Of a stretch of DNA of 64,000 nucleotides, positions 55,831 to 64,000 are shown in pieces. Origin of the DNA: Streptococcus canis (GTDB lineage: Bacteria; Bacillota; Bacilli; Lactobacillales; Streptococcaceae). Positions within the stretch are counted from its first letter, which is position 1, and each line of letters begins with the position of its first letter. Position numbers and translations under genes: made by a program. The DNA lies in contig NZ_LR134293.1 in assembly GCF_900636575.1 (NCBI RefSeq), forward strand, positions 1,923,501 through 1,987,500, given 5' to 3'. The notes under the pieces are model-generated. The model was given only the letters and a program-made list of their open reading frames with translations. It was not told where the DNA came from and made no database searches.

Positions 55831-57132
55831 ATGAATGAAAAAGTATTTCGTGACCCTGTTCACAACTATATCCATATTAACCATCACCTTATTTATGACC
55901 TTGTTAACTCTAAAGAATTCCAACGCTTGCGACGCATTAAACAGGTGCCTACAACTGCCTTTACCTTTCATGGGGCAGAACATAGCCGCTTTTCTCACTG
56001 TCTAGGTGTTTACGAAATTGCCCGTCGGGTAACAGACATTTTTGAAGAGAAATACGCTGATATTTGGGATAAGGAGGAGAGCCTCGTTACCATGACTGCA
56101 GCTCTCCTCCATGACATTGGTCATGGAGCCTATTCTCATACCTTTGAGACTCTTTTCCATACCGATCATGAGGCCTTTACCCAAAAGATTATTACCAGTC
56201 CCGAGACAGAAATCAATGCCATTTTGGTGCGTCATGCTCCTGATTTTCCAGACAAGGTTGCCAGTGTGATTAACCACACCTACCCTAACAAGCAGGTCGT
56301 ACAACTGATTTCCAGTCAGATTGACTGTGATCGCATGGATTACCTTTTAAGGGATTCTTATTTTTCTGCTGCCAATTATGGTCAGTTTGATTTGATGCGC
56401 ATTCTACGCGTGATCCGACCTGTTGAAGGGGGAATTGTGTTTGACCGTAGCGGCATGCACGCTGTTGAGGATTATATCGTCAGCCGTTTCCAAATGTACA
56501 TGCAGGTCTATTTTCACCCCGCAAGTCGTGCTGTTGAACTTATCTTGCAAAACCTTCTCAAGAGGGCTCAAAAATTGTACCCTGAGCAACCGGCTTATTT
56601 CCAAAAAACAGCTCCTGGGCTGATTCCTTTCTTTGAGAAGAAGTCCTCCTTGGCAGATTATCTGGCGCTAGATGATGGGGTAATGAATACTTACTTCCAA
56701 ATATGGATGAGTAGTGAAGACCATATTTTATCAGACTTGGCCAGTCGTTTTATCAACCGAAAAATTCTCAAGTCAGTCACCTTTGACCAAGATTCCCAAG
56801 AAGATTTAGCCCGCTTGCGCCAGTTGGTCGAATCGGTTGGCTTTGACCCAGATTATTATACTGGTATCCATGTCAACTTTGACCTGCCTTATGATATTTA
56901 TCGACCAGAGTTAGCAAATCCTCGAACCCAAATTGAAATGGTTCAAAAAGATGGGAGCCGCGCTGAATTATCCCAACTATCCCCCATTGTCAAAGCCTTA
57001 ACAGGAACAACCTACGGAGACCGGCGCTTTTATTTTCCAAAGGAAATGTTAGAGCTCGACGACCTCTTTGCCCCCAGCAAGGAAGCATTTATCAGTTATA
57101 TGTCCAATGGGCATTTTCATTTTAAACATTAA
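55831..57132 (+). CDS. HD-domain phosphohydrolase (YwfO-like)
   Basis: The 433-residue protein starts with FRDPVHNYIHINHHLIYDLV and has the metal-binding set HSRFSHCLGV (H51, H56) and HDIGHGAYSH (H94, D95, H98), then the distal aspartate in SSQIDCDRMDYLLRDS. This is the dGTPase-like SAMHD1/YwfO group, which hydrolyses dNTPs. Length is typical. Monocistronic, with a terminator at 57142-57176. Confidence 0.92.
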   Translation: MNEKVFRDPVHNYIHINHHLIYDLVNSKEFQRLRRIKQVPTTAFTFHGAEHSRFSHCLGVYEIARRVTDIFEEKYADIWDKEESLVTMTAALLHDIGHGAYSHTFETLFHTDHEAFTQKIITSPETEINAILVRHAPDFPDKVASVINHTYPNKQVVQLISSQIDCDRMDYLLRDSYFSAANYGQFDLMRILRVIRPVEGGIVFDRSGMHAVEDYIVSRFQMYMQVYFHPASRAVELILQNLLKRAQKLYPEQPAYFQKTAPGLIPFFEKKSSLADYLALDDGVMNTYFQIWMSSEDHILSDLASRFINRKILKSVTFDQDSQEDLARLRQLVESVGFDPDYYTGIHVNFDLPYDIYRPELANPRTQIEMVQKDGSRAELSQLSPIVKALTGTTYGDRRFYFPKEMLELDDLFAPSKEAFISYMSNGHFHFKH

Positions 57133-57141
57133 GGCCTTTTG

Positions 57142-57176
57142 GGATTGGAGAAAGTTCTCTTTCTCCAATCCTTTTG
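57142..57176 (+). terminator. Terminator of the HD phosphohydrolase gene
   Basis: GGATTGGAGAAA / TTTCTCCAATCC with loop GTTCTC is followed by TTTTGG. Confidence 0.8.
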
Positions 57177-57329
57177 GTTCCGACAAAAAGATCTTGCTGG
57201 AACTAAAACGTTTTCCCTCGTTTTTCCTTAAGTTTCCTTTCCCATTCCATGACAAAAGCGCCTATTTTTAGTAAGATAAAAGGTAGAGCATTTTTATGAT
57301 AAATAATAAGAACAAACAAGGAGAATGCC

Positions 57330-58139
57330 ATGTCTATCAAACTGGTTGCTGTCGATATTGATGGCACATTAATCACCGACGATCGCCGAATTACAGATGA
57401 TGTTTTTCAAGCTGTTCAAGAGGCTAAGGCTCAAGGTGTTCACGTGGTGATTGCTACTGGCCGACCTATTGCCGGGGTGATTTCATTACTCAAACAATTA
57501 GAACTCAACCACAAAGGAAACCACGTTATCACTTTTAATGGTGGTCTGGTCCAAGATGCCGAGACCGGCGAAGAAGTCGTTAAAGAATTGATGACCTATG
57601 AAGATTATCTGGACATAGAATTTTTAAGTCGAAAAATAGGAATTCACATGCACGCCATTACCAAAGAAGGCATCTACACTGCCAATCGTAATATCGGAAA
57701 ATACACGGTCCATGAATCGACTTTGGTAAACATGCCTATTTTCTATCGCACTCCCGAAGAAATGGCCAATAAAGAAATCATCAAAATGATGATGATTGAT
57801 GAGCCTGACCTTTTAGATGACGCTATCAAACACATTCCACAAGACTTTTTTGATAAATACACCATTGTTAAATCAACGCCTTTTTATTTAGAAGTCATGC
57901 CAAAAACCGTCAGCAAGGGCAATGCGATCAAACACTTGGCTAAAAAACTTGGCCTAGACATGTCACAAACCATGGCCATTGGAGATGCTGAAAATGATCG
58001 TGCCATGCTAGAAGTTGTTGCCAACCCTGTTGTCATGGAAAATGGGGTTCCTGAATTGAAAAAAATTGCCAAATACATCACCAAATCCAATAATGACAGT
58101 GGTGTGGCACATGCTATTCGCGAGTGGGTATTAAAGTAA
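57330..58139 (+). CDS. Cof-type HAD phosphatase
   Basis: The 269-residue protein has HAD motif I AVDIDGTLITDD (residues 7-18), motif II VIATGRP, motif III lysine near VSKGNAIKHLAKKLG, and motif IV IGDAENDRAML. The type II cap lies between. It belongs to the YidA/Cof group of sugar-phosphate and cofactor phosphatases. The stop overlaps the next gene's ATG by one base (TAATG), so it is in an operon with the ligases. Confidence 0.9.
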   Translation: MSIKLVAVDIDGTLITDDRRITDDVFQAVQEAKAQGVHVVIATGRPIAGVISLLKQLELNHKGNHVITFNGGLVQDAETGEEVVKELMTYEDYLDIEFLSRKIGIHMHAITKEGIYTANRNIGKYTVHESTLVNMPIFYRTPEEMANKEIIKMMMIDEPDLLDDAIKHIPQDFFDKYTIVKSTPFYLEVMPKTVSKGNAIKHLAKKLGLDMSQTMAIGDAENDRAMLEVVANPVVMENGVPELKKIAKYITKSNNDSGVAHAIREWVLK

Positions 58140-59365
58140 TGTATACATATAAAATCGGAATTTCCTCAGAAGCACATGATCAGTTTGTCTTAGCACAGCC
58201 ACAGGCTGACTTACTTCAAAGTTCCAATTGGGGAAAGGTCAAAGATAACTGGGAACACGAGCGCATCGGCTTTTATGAAGATGGGATTCAAGTTGCTGCT
58301 GCTGCTTGTTTAATCAGAAAACTTCCTCTTGGTTTCACCATAATTTATATCCCGCGTGGGCCAATCATGGACTACGCCAATTTTGAACTCCTTGATTTCG
58401 TCGTTAAAACACTCAAAACTTTTGGAAAAAGCAAACGAGCGCTTTTTGTCAAAATTGATCCAAGTTTAGTGATCAAACAAACTTTAGGAGGAAAAAAGAG
58501 CGAAGAAAATGAGTTTACCCCCTCTATTATTACCTTTCTAAAAAAACTCGGTGTGGAATGGTCTGGCAGAACAAAAGAACTCGAGGACACTATTCAACCA
58601 AGAGTACAAGCCAACATTTACGCCAAAGATTTTGACTTTGATAGCCTGCCCAAAAAAGCCAAGCAATCTATTCGTACCGCTACCAATAAAGGGGTTAATA
58701 TCACGATTGGCGGTACTGAATTGCTAGACGACTTTTCGACCTTAATGAAAAAAACTGAAGATCGAAAAGGCATTATCCTCCGTGGCAAATCCTATTACCA
58801 AAAATTACTAAACACTTATGCTAGTCACTCCTACATTACCATGGCTAATCTAGAGTTACCTGAGCAAAAGGAACTCTTGACCCAACAGTTGAACAAGGCC
58901 TTAGCAGAACGAGCACGATTGACTGATATGAGTAAACCTAGTAAGGTAGCGGAAAATCAAAGAACTATTGAACGACTGCAAAAAGACTTGACTACTTTAA
59001 GCGAGCAGCTGGCTCAAGGAAAAACTCGCATTCCACTTGCTGCCACTCTAACCTTGATTTATGGAGACACTTCCGAAAATCTTTATGCTGGAATGGACGA
59101 TGACTACCGCAATTATCAAGCAGCTCTTTTAACTTGGTATGAAACAGCTACGGAAGCTTTTAAAAGAGGCTGCCGCTGGCATAATTTAGGAGGCGTGGAA
59201 AACCAGCTAGACGGCGGACTCTATCATTTCAAAGCTAGACTCAACCCAACCATCGAAGAATTTGCAGGTGAATTCAATATTCCTGTCGGTCTTGTTTCAA
59301 CCTTAGCCATCTTGGCCTATAATCTAAGAAAAAAATTAAGGAGCACAACTAATGGCACTAATTGA
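58139..59365 (+). CDS. murM: MurM-like peptidoglycan branching ligase
   Basis: The 408-residue FemX/FemAB-family protein uses aminoacyl-tRNA to add a residue to the lipid II lysine. Two GNAT-like folds are present (SNWGKVKDNWEHERIGFY near 31-50, YIPRGPIMDY near 75), plus a charged coiled-coil arm (about 245-300, QQLNKALAERARL) and FKARLNPTIEEFAGEFN at the C-terminus. It is paired with a paralogue that follows with 14 bases of overlap; the two typically make an Ala-Ala type bridge in GAS. Which residue each adds is inferred from the family. Confidence 0.88.
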   Translation: MYTYKIGISSEAHDQFVLAQPQADLLQSSNWGKVKDNWEHERIGFYEDGIQVAAAACLIRKLPLGFTIIYIPRGPIMDYANFELLDFVVKTLKTFGKSKRALFVKIDPSLVIKQTLGGKKSEENEFTPSIITFLKKLGVEWSGRTKELEDTIQPRVQANIYAKDFDFDSLPKKAKQSIRTATNKGVNITIGGTELLDDFSTLMKKTEDRKGIILRGKSYYQKLLNTYASHSYITMANLELPEQKELLTQQLNKALAERARLTDMSKPSKVAENQRTIERLQKDLTTLSEQLAQGKTRIPLAATLTLIYGDTSENLYAGMDDDYRNYQAALLTWYETATEAFKRGCRWHNLGGVENQLDGGLYHFKARLNPTIEEFAGEFNIPVGLVSTLAILAYNLRKKLRSTTNGTN

Positions 59366-60587
59366 TATTTCACAAGAACAATTTGACCATTACTGCCACA
59401 GTCTACCCCATCATTCCTTTATTCAAACTCCAGAAATGGCAAAGTTATTAAGCAAAAGAGGAGCTAAAACACGCTTTATCGGACTCGAAAAAGAGGGTGA
59501 TTTAAAAGTTGCCGCTATGATTTTTAGTCAAAAAGTCGCTGGAGGTTGGCGCATGGAACTCAATGCTGGTCCTAATACCAATTTCCCAGAATACTTAGAA
59601 GATTTTTACAGCCAACTCAAAAATTACGCTAAGGAACATCAGGTGATAGAGTGTATTGTCAAACCTTATGATATTTATCAAAGCTTTGACGCAACAGGAA
59701 AACCCACTAACCAAGCCAATTCTAAATTGATTGACCTCTTGACCAAGCTAGGCTATCAGCATGATGGTCTAAAAACAGGCTATCCCTATGGCGAACCTGT
59801 CTGGCATTACCTTAAATCTTTAGAGGGGATGAATAGTCAAGATGTTATCAAGACTTTTTCTAAAACCGGCAAATTACATACCAAACGTGCTGAAAAATTT
59901 GGTATCCAAATTAGCCAATTGTCACGCGATGAGTTAAAGGTTTTTAAGCACTTAACTGCTTCTACATCTGATCGTCAAGCCTTTGATGACAAATCATTGG
60001 ATTATTACCAAGATTTCTACGATGCCTTTGGTGAAACAGCTGCCTTCATGGTTGCACGCCTTAATTTCAAGTCCTATTTGGAAAGTTTGCAACCAGAAAA
60101 AGATAAACTTGATGCACAGATTACCCGTCTCCAAGAAACTATTCAGACTAATCCTGATAACCTCAAAAAACAAAAAGAACTAGATGCCAAACAAGTTCAA
60201 TACCAAAGCCTTGTTCAAAAATTAGCTAAGGCAGAAACTCTTTATCAGGAATACGGTGATCAAGCAGTCCCCTTAGCCTGCGCCCTTTTTATCTACACCC
60301 CTCAAGAGACGGTTTACCTTTTTGGAGGATCTGATGCTAAATTTAACGACTTCTATGGCCCCATGCTTCTTCAAAAACATGCCATGACGCACTCTATTGC
60401 CTTAGGAATACCTCTATACAACTTTCTAGGGATTACGGGGCATTTTGATGGCAGTGACGGTGTCCTTCGCTTTAAACAAAAATTTACTGGTTATATCAAC
60501 CAACTTTATGGAACATTCAGATATTACCCAAATCCTCTCAAATACCGACTTATTCGCCTAACAAAGAAACTTTTAAAACGCTATTAA
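59352..60587 (+). CDS. murN: MurN-like peptidoglycan branching ligase
   Basis: This 411-residue FemX/FemAB-family paralogue shows SFIQTPEMAKLLSKRGAKTR, GWRMELNAGPNTNFPE, a coiled-coil arm (about 245-305, DKLDAQITRLQETIQ), YLFGGSDAKFNDFYG and FKQKFTGYINQLYG. It adds the second residue of the interpeptide branch, as inferred from MurN. It starts within the end of the murM gene (ATG at 59352), indicating translational coupling. Confidence 0.88.
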   Translation: MALIDISQEQFDHYCHSLPHHSFIQTPEMAKLLSKRGAKTRFIGLEKEGDLKVAAMIFSQKVAGGWRMELNAGPNTNFPEYLEDFYSQLKNYAKEHQVIECIVKPYDIYQSFDATGKPTNQANSKLIDLLTKLGYQHDGLKTGYPYGEPVWHYLKSLEGMNSQDVIKTFSKTGKLHTKRAEKFGIQISQLSRDELKVFKHLTASTSDRQAFDDKSLDYYQDFYDAFGETAAFMVARLNFKSYLESLQPEKDKLDAQITRLQETIQTNPDNLKKQKELDAKQVQYQSLVQKLAKAETLYQEYGDQAVPLACALFIYTPQETVYLFGGSDAKFNDFYGPMLLQKHAMTHSIALGIPLYNFLGITGHFDGSDGVLRFKQKFTGYINQLYGTFRYYPNPLKYRLIRLTKKLLKRY

Positions 60588-60656
60588 CGACAGACAAACT
60601 GTACACATGAACAAGAACCTAACGTTAAAAGCTGACTCAAGCCTCCTAAGACAACG

Positions 60657-60702
60657 TAAAAAAGGGACCAGATATAAGGAAGTCTGATCCCTTTCAGTTT
60701 TA
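60657..60702. terminator. Terminator after the murMN operon
   Basis: AAAGGGACCAGA / TCTGATCCCTTT arms with loop TATAAGGAAG; T-runs occur on both strands, so it may be bidirectional. Nothing else gene-like is seen in 60588-60827. Confidence 0.75.
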
Positions 60703-60827
60703 GATGAAATCTAAAAATCCCCATAACAATTGCTTAACCCCAATCTCTTTTGAACCCACAATGCTCACTAACTTGCTACCAATTGCTCCCCAGGCATTCC
60801 AAGGCGTTTTCACAATCAGAGGTTTTA

Positions 60828-60876
60828 CCTAACATAAAAAAGAAAAGGCGATTTGCCTTTTCTTTTTTATGTTAGG
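60828..60876. terminator. Long perfect hairpin after tpiA
   Basis: A perfect 22-bp inverted repeat (CCTAACATAAAAAAGAAAAG and two more bases) with a five-base loop ends six bases past the tpiA stop. The TTTTCTTTTTT stretch in the arm acts as the T-tract. It probably terminates tpiA. Confidence 0.85.
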
Positions 60877-60881
60877 TTTGC

Positions 60882-61694
<813 letters not shown>

Positions 61695-61804
61695 CTAATA
61701 AAAGAAAATGACTATATTTTCACAAAGAAAGCTAGCTTTTCTGAAAGTCTTTCAAAGTTAATTTTTCTTTTTCTCTCATTGGCAAGCACTTCTCTTCTTT
61801 ATTT

Positions 61805-62070
61805 CTAAAAAGGGGAACTGTCGTATTCTTGCATCGGGATTTCTCTTTTCAGTTGCCCCCAAACATTTTTATGATTACGATAACCAATCATTCCCCCCAC
61901 CTTAACGATAGTTAAGACAGGGTGTAAGACAAGGTATCGAAATATCGCTATATAGATAACCTTGATAATATCCACCACCCCAATCATCAACTTTTGCGAA
62001 TAAATGCGGTGAAAAAAAAGACGTCAAAGTGATTAAAACGCAGTAAAAAATATAAAGGGAAATCAAAGAA
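61805..62070 (-). pseudogene. C-terminal remnant of a membrane glycosyltransferase
   Basis: Two frames join into one sensible sequence: SLISLYIFYCVLITLTSFF (one transmembrane helix), then, one base later, HRIYSQKLMIGVVDIIKVIY, further hydrophobic sequence and GGMIGYRNHKNVWGQLKREI to TAG at 61805. The ending WG-x-x-KRxIP is typical of processive GT2 glycosyltransferases. The frame breaks in a run of eight T at about 62012-62019. The catalytic part is absent, and the fragment is fused to the CotH gene upstream. Confidence 0.65.
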
Positions 62071-63411
62071 AAGTCCTTTAACTGGTCAATTGATTGCTCA
62101 TAACTGGTTATATTCCGGTCTAAAGGAAGCAAATAGTTTTTTGAATCAGGATGCTTTAGCTGATAAACATAGCCCCACTTGTTATTATTACGCGTGATAG
62201 CTGGTCTCAAAAAAGAAACGGTATCATCAATATAAGTACTAAGGTATTCTGTTGCCAAAACACCCTGACTCAACTTCCGGTACCTTTGAATGACCAAATC
62301 AATAAATTGCCTATCCTTAACCAACATTGAAAACCAAGGAACGTCCGTCAAGGTAAAATCAGCTTCATCTACCCTTCCCTCAATTTGATTATCAAAGGCA
62401 TTATTAAAGTCCCAGACCACTAGTTTCACTTTGCCACGCAGGTCTTTGTATAAATATGTTGAAAACTTCCCAGCATCCACATTCCGAAAGAATTCATTAA
62501 TAATGAAATAGTCTGCGAAGGATTGACGGTCCACGTATTTAGGGTACTGGTTGAAATCATAGGAATAAAGTGTTTTTTCGATCCGACTGATGTCCCTAGC
62601 GATAAAGTCAAGCTGTCCTAATGTCAATCGTTTTTTACTAGGGTATTTAACATCTAAGGCTGAAACCCCAGCTTGGTGAGTATAATAGAGGTAATTATCC
62701 AGTTTTTGTTTCGCTTTACGCTCCCTATCCCAGGTCACAATGTAGGGAGTCTTGTTAACCTTTTTGTCGCTTTCCTCAATATTAACCCGCTTTTTCCCCT
62801 GTTCAATGCTCTCGACAATCAGATAAAGCCCCTGATAGCTCTTATTAACTATCAATTCACAATAACGAACGTTTGGAGCATAATCCATAATCTCCCCAGC
62901 AATATTATAACTAAGGTAATTTCGTACCAGACTTCTGTCCAAGAAAGGCCCATGTAAGACCCATTCAGATTCTTCAGACATACCAGCAATCCCATATTCT
63001 TTTTTATCTAAAGTCTTTGTCACAAATTTAATTTTGAGAGACTTTTTGAGAAGAGTTTCCCCGATAGGACACCAAAGCTTTGGTTATCACCCTAGGCGTT
63101 TCTCTCATATCATGTGACCGGTCAAGTTGATCACGAAGTTCCACTGATGCTGCAACATTATCTTGCTCCTTAATGTATTCCCCTTCTTCCTTCATCACCA
63201 AAGGAATCGTTTGGTGGTTGGTATCAATCGCCACGATAGGCAAATGGCTCCTCAAATCTTTTCCTGTCTCTCTAGGAGGTTGAACAGATACTTGATGGTG
63301 ATGAACCCTCTTATGATGATGTTTAGGTAGTCCCACCGCTAAAATAATGAATAAGAAAAGACCCATAAGAGTCATTACATAAATAACGTTACCTCTCATA
63401 AGCCTACCCAT
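62070..63411 (-). pseudogene. CotH kinase-family gene, frameshifted and truncated
   Basis: The start at 63411 (MGRLMRGNVIYVMTLMGLFL) overlaps the DUF4956 stop and has one membrane anchor. Next come SHLPIVAIDTNHQTIP and ALVSYRGNSSQ, after which the frame breaks at a run of A near 63042. Removing the break gives KKSLKIKFVTKTLDKKEYGI. It then reads WVLHGPFLDRSLVRNYLSYN, LYLIVESIEQGKKRVNI and VWDFNNAFDN, the CotH kinase fold with RGNSS. The expected C-terminus is missing: after SIDQLKDF it runs into glycosyltransferase sequence. Confidence 0.75.
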
Positions 63412-64000
63412 TGATCTCATCACTTTGACTGATAATATTGAAATAATCAACATTCCCCAATTGGTCAACTTTTGCCATTAGCTGATTGTCTTCTTGGTAT
63501 TGTTTATCATAATCTTTTTTGGATATCTCAAAAATCATTTCAATGGAATCAGCTGTTGCATTTTTCACTCGTTGAATTGCCCTGCCTGCAAAATATTGGA
63601 AAAAGACACCTTCCACTGCCACTTCAAGTGATCTGTCACAACGTACAATTAACAAAAGACGATTCTCATTTCTGACCCTGCCCATAATCCATAATAAGAT
63701 GAAAATGACACCACTACCTAAAGAAGCAACCACATAATCGCCAACACCACAACAGATACCAACAACAATAGTCCAAAAAATATAAGCAGTATCTCTCGAA
63801 TCCTTGATAGCTGTTCTAAAACGAACAACTGACAAGGCACCGACCATCCCCAAGGATAGGGCAACATTATTTCCGATGACCGTCATTACCGTTGCCATTA
63901 AAACAGTCAAAGTCATTAAAGAAACATTGAACTTTTTACTATAAGCCGTCCCGCTATGTGTATAAGCATAGGAAATGTAGATGGCCCCACTCAATAAAGC
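63404..64000 (-). CDS. DUF4956 membrane protein, N-terminus outside window
   Basis: About 198 codons of the C-terminal part are visible, and the frame runs off the window. Several hydrophobic helices at the N-terminal end (MTLTVLMATVMTVIGNNVAL, FWTIVVGICCGVGDYVVASL, FILLWIMGRVR) are followed by a soluble domain. The conserved segment GALSVVRFRTAIKDSRDTAY is the DUF4956 hallmark. DUF4956 genes often sit with a VTC-like polyphosphate polymerase domain gene, CotH and a glycosyltransferase. Function is unknown. Its stop codon overlaps the CotH start region. Confidence 0.82.
   Translation of the reverse strand, partial: ALLSGAIYISYAYTHSGTAYSKKFNVSLMTLTVLMATVMTVIGNNVALSLGMVGALSVVRFRTAIKDSRDTAYIFWTIVVGICCGVGDYVVASLGSGVIFILLWIMGRVRNENRLLLIVRCDRSLEVAVEGVFFQYFAGRAIQRVKNATADSIEMIFEISKKDYDKQYQEDNQLMAKVDQLGNVDYFNIISQSDEING

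Overview
The window looks like chromosome from a Gram-positive coccus of the genus Streptococcus, most probably Streptococcus pyogenes (group A). Reasons: low GC with strong AGGAGG ribosome binding sites; the rplS / CLC / chorismate mutase neighbourhood; a ZinT-fused AdcA zinc-binding protein behind tandem AdcR-type operators; an IS30-family element resembling IS1239; paired MurM/MurN-like ligases; and mannose-family PTS loci for host glycans. No prophage, CRISPR array, rRNA operon or replication origin was seen. Species assignment rests on recognition, not on a search.

Layout. 1-5.3 kb: a RodA/FtsW flippase cut by the window edge, tRNA-Arg(CCU), rplS, a CLC antiporter of probable fluoride type overlapping chorismate mutase, flavodoxin and adenosine deaminase, all on minus. 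5.5-8.2 kb (plus): a decayed glutathione-transferase-like gene, then a GNAT protein, a DHH phosphoesterase and ribosomal protein L31 type B. 8.3-16.6 kb: a host-glycan island with a mannose-family PTS, an intracellular GH35 beta-galactosidase, an AgaS-type isomerase/deaminase, a LacD-type aldolase and two GntR regulators. 16.7-17.8 kb: an inactivated IS30-family element. 17.8-24.9 kb: adcA, a C69 dipeptidase, the whiA-yvcK-rapZ cluster and a DUF1003 pair. 25.2-30.6 kb: asnS, aspC and dinG. 31-38.8 kb: a metallo-beta-lactamase fold hydrolase, ftsEX with prfB (programmed frameshift), queG, class III fbp and a HAD phosphatase. 39-41.4 kb: a decayed LPXTG surface protein gene, a metallophosphoesterase and a small membrane protein.

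41.3-51.7 kb is a complete intracellular pathway for unsaturated hyaluronan/chondroitin oligosaccharides. One arm (minus) is kdgA-kdgK-dhuI-dhuD. The other (plus) is PTS IIA-ugl-IIB-IIC-IID-heparinase II/III family protein-regR. A divergent control region between them carries two strong promoters, three GTAAAC-based operators and cre-like sites. The extracellular hyaluronate lyase expected beside kdgA is absent; only a 34-codon signal-peptide ORF with its ribosome binding site remains there.

51.8-57.1 kb: a frameshifted paralogue of the small membrane protein, a P2-type calcium/manganese ATPase behind a yybP-ykoY riboswitch with its terminator, a DUF1934 protein and an HD phosphohydrolase. 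57.3-61.6 kb: a Cof-type HAD phosphatase, the two MurM/MurN-like ligases and tpiA. 61.8-64 kb: a decaying DUF4956 / CotH / membrane glycosyltransferase locus with two homopolymer frameshifts and an apparent deletion fusion. I find no clear wholly new system. The least understood intact elements are the DUF1003 pair and the small membrane protein family. The most unusual structures are the CotH-glycosyltransferase wreck and the orphan signal peptide at the hyaluronan locus.
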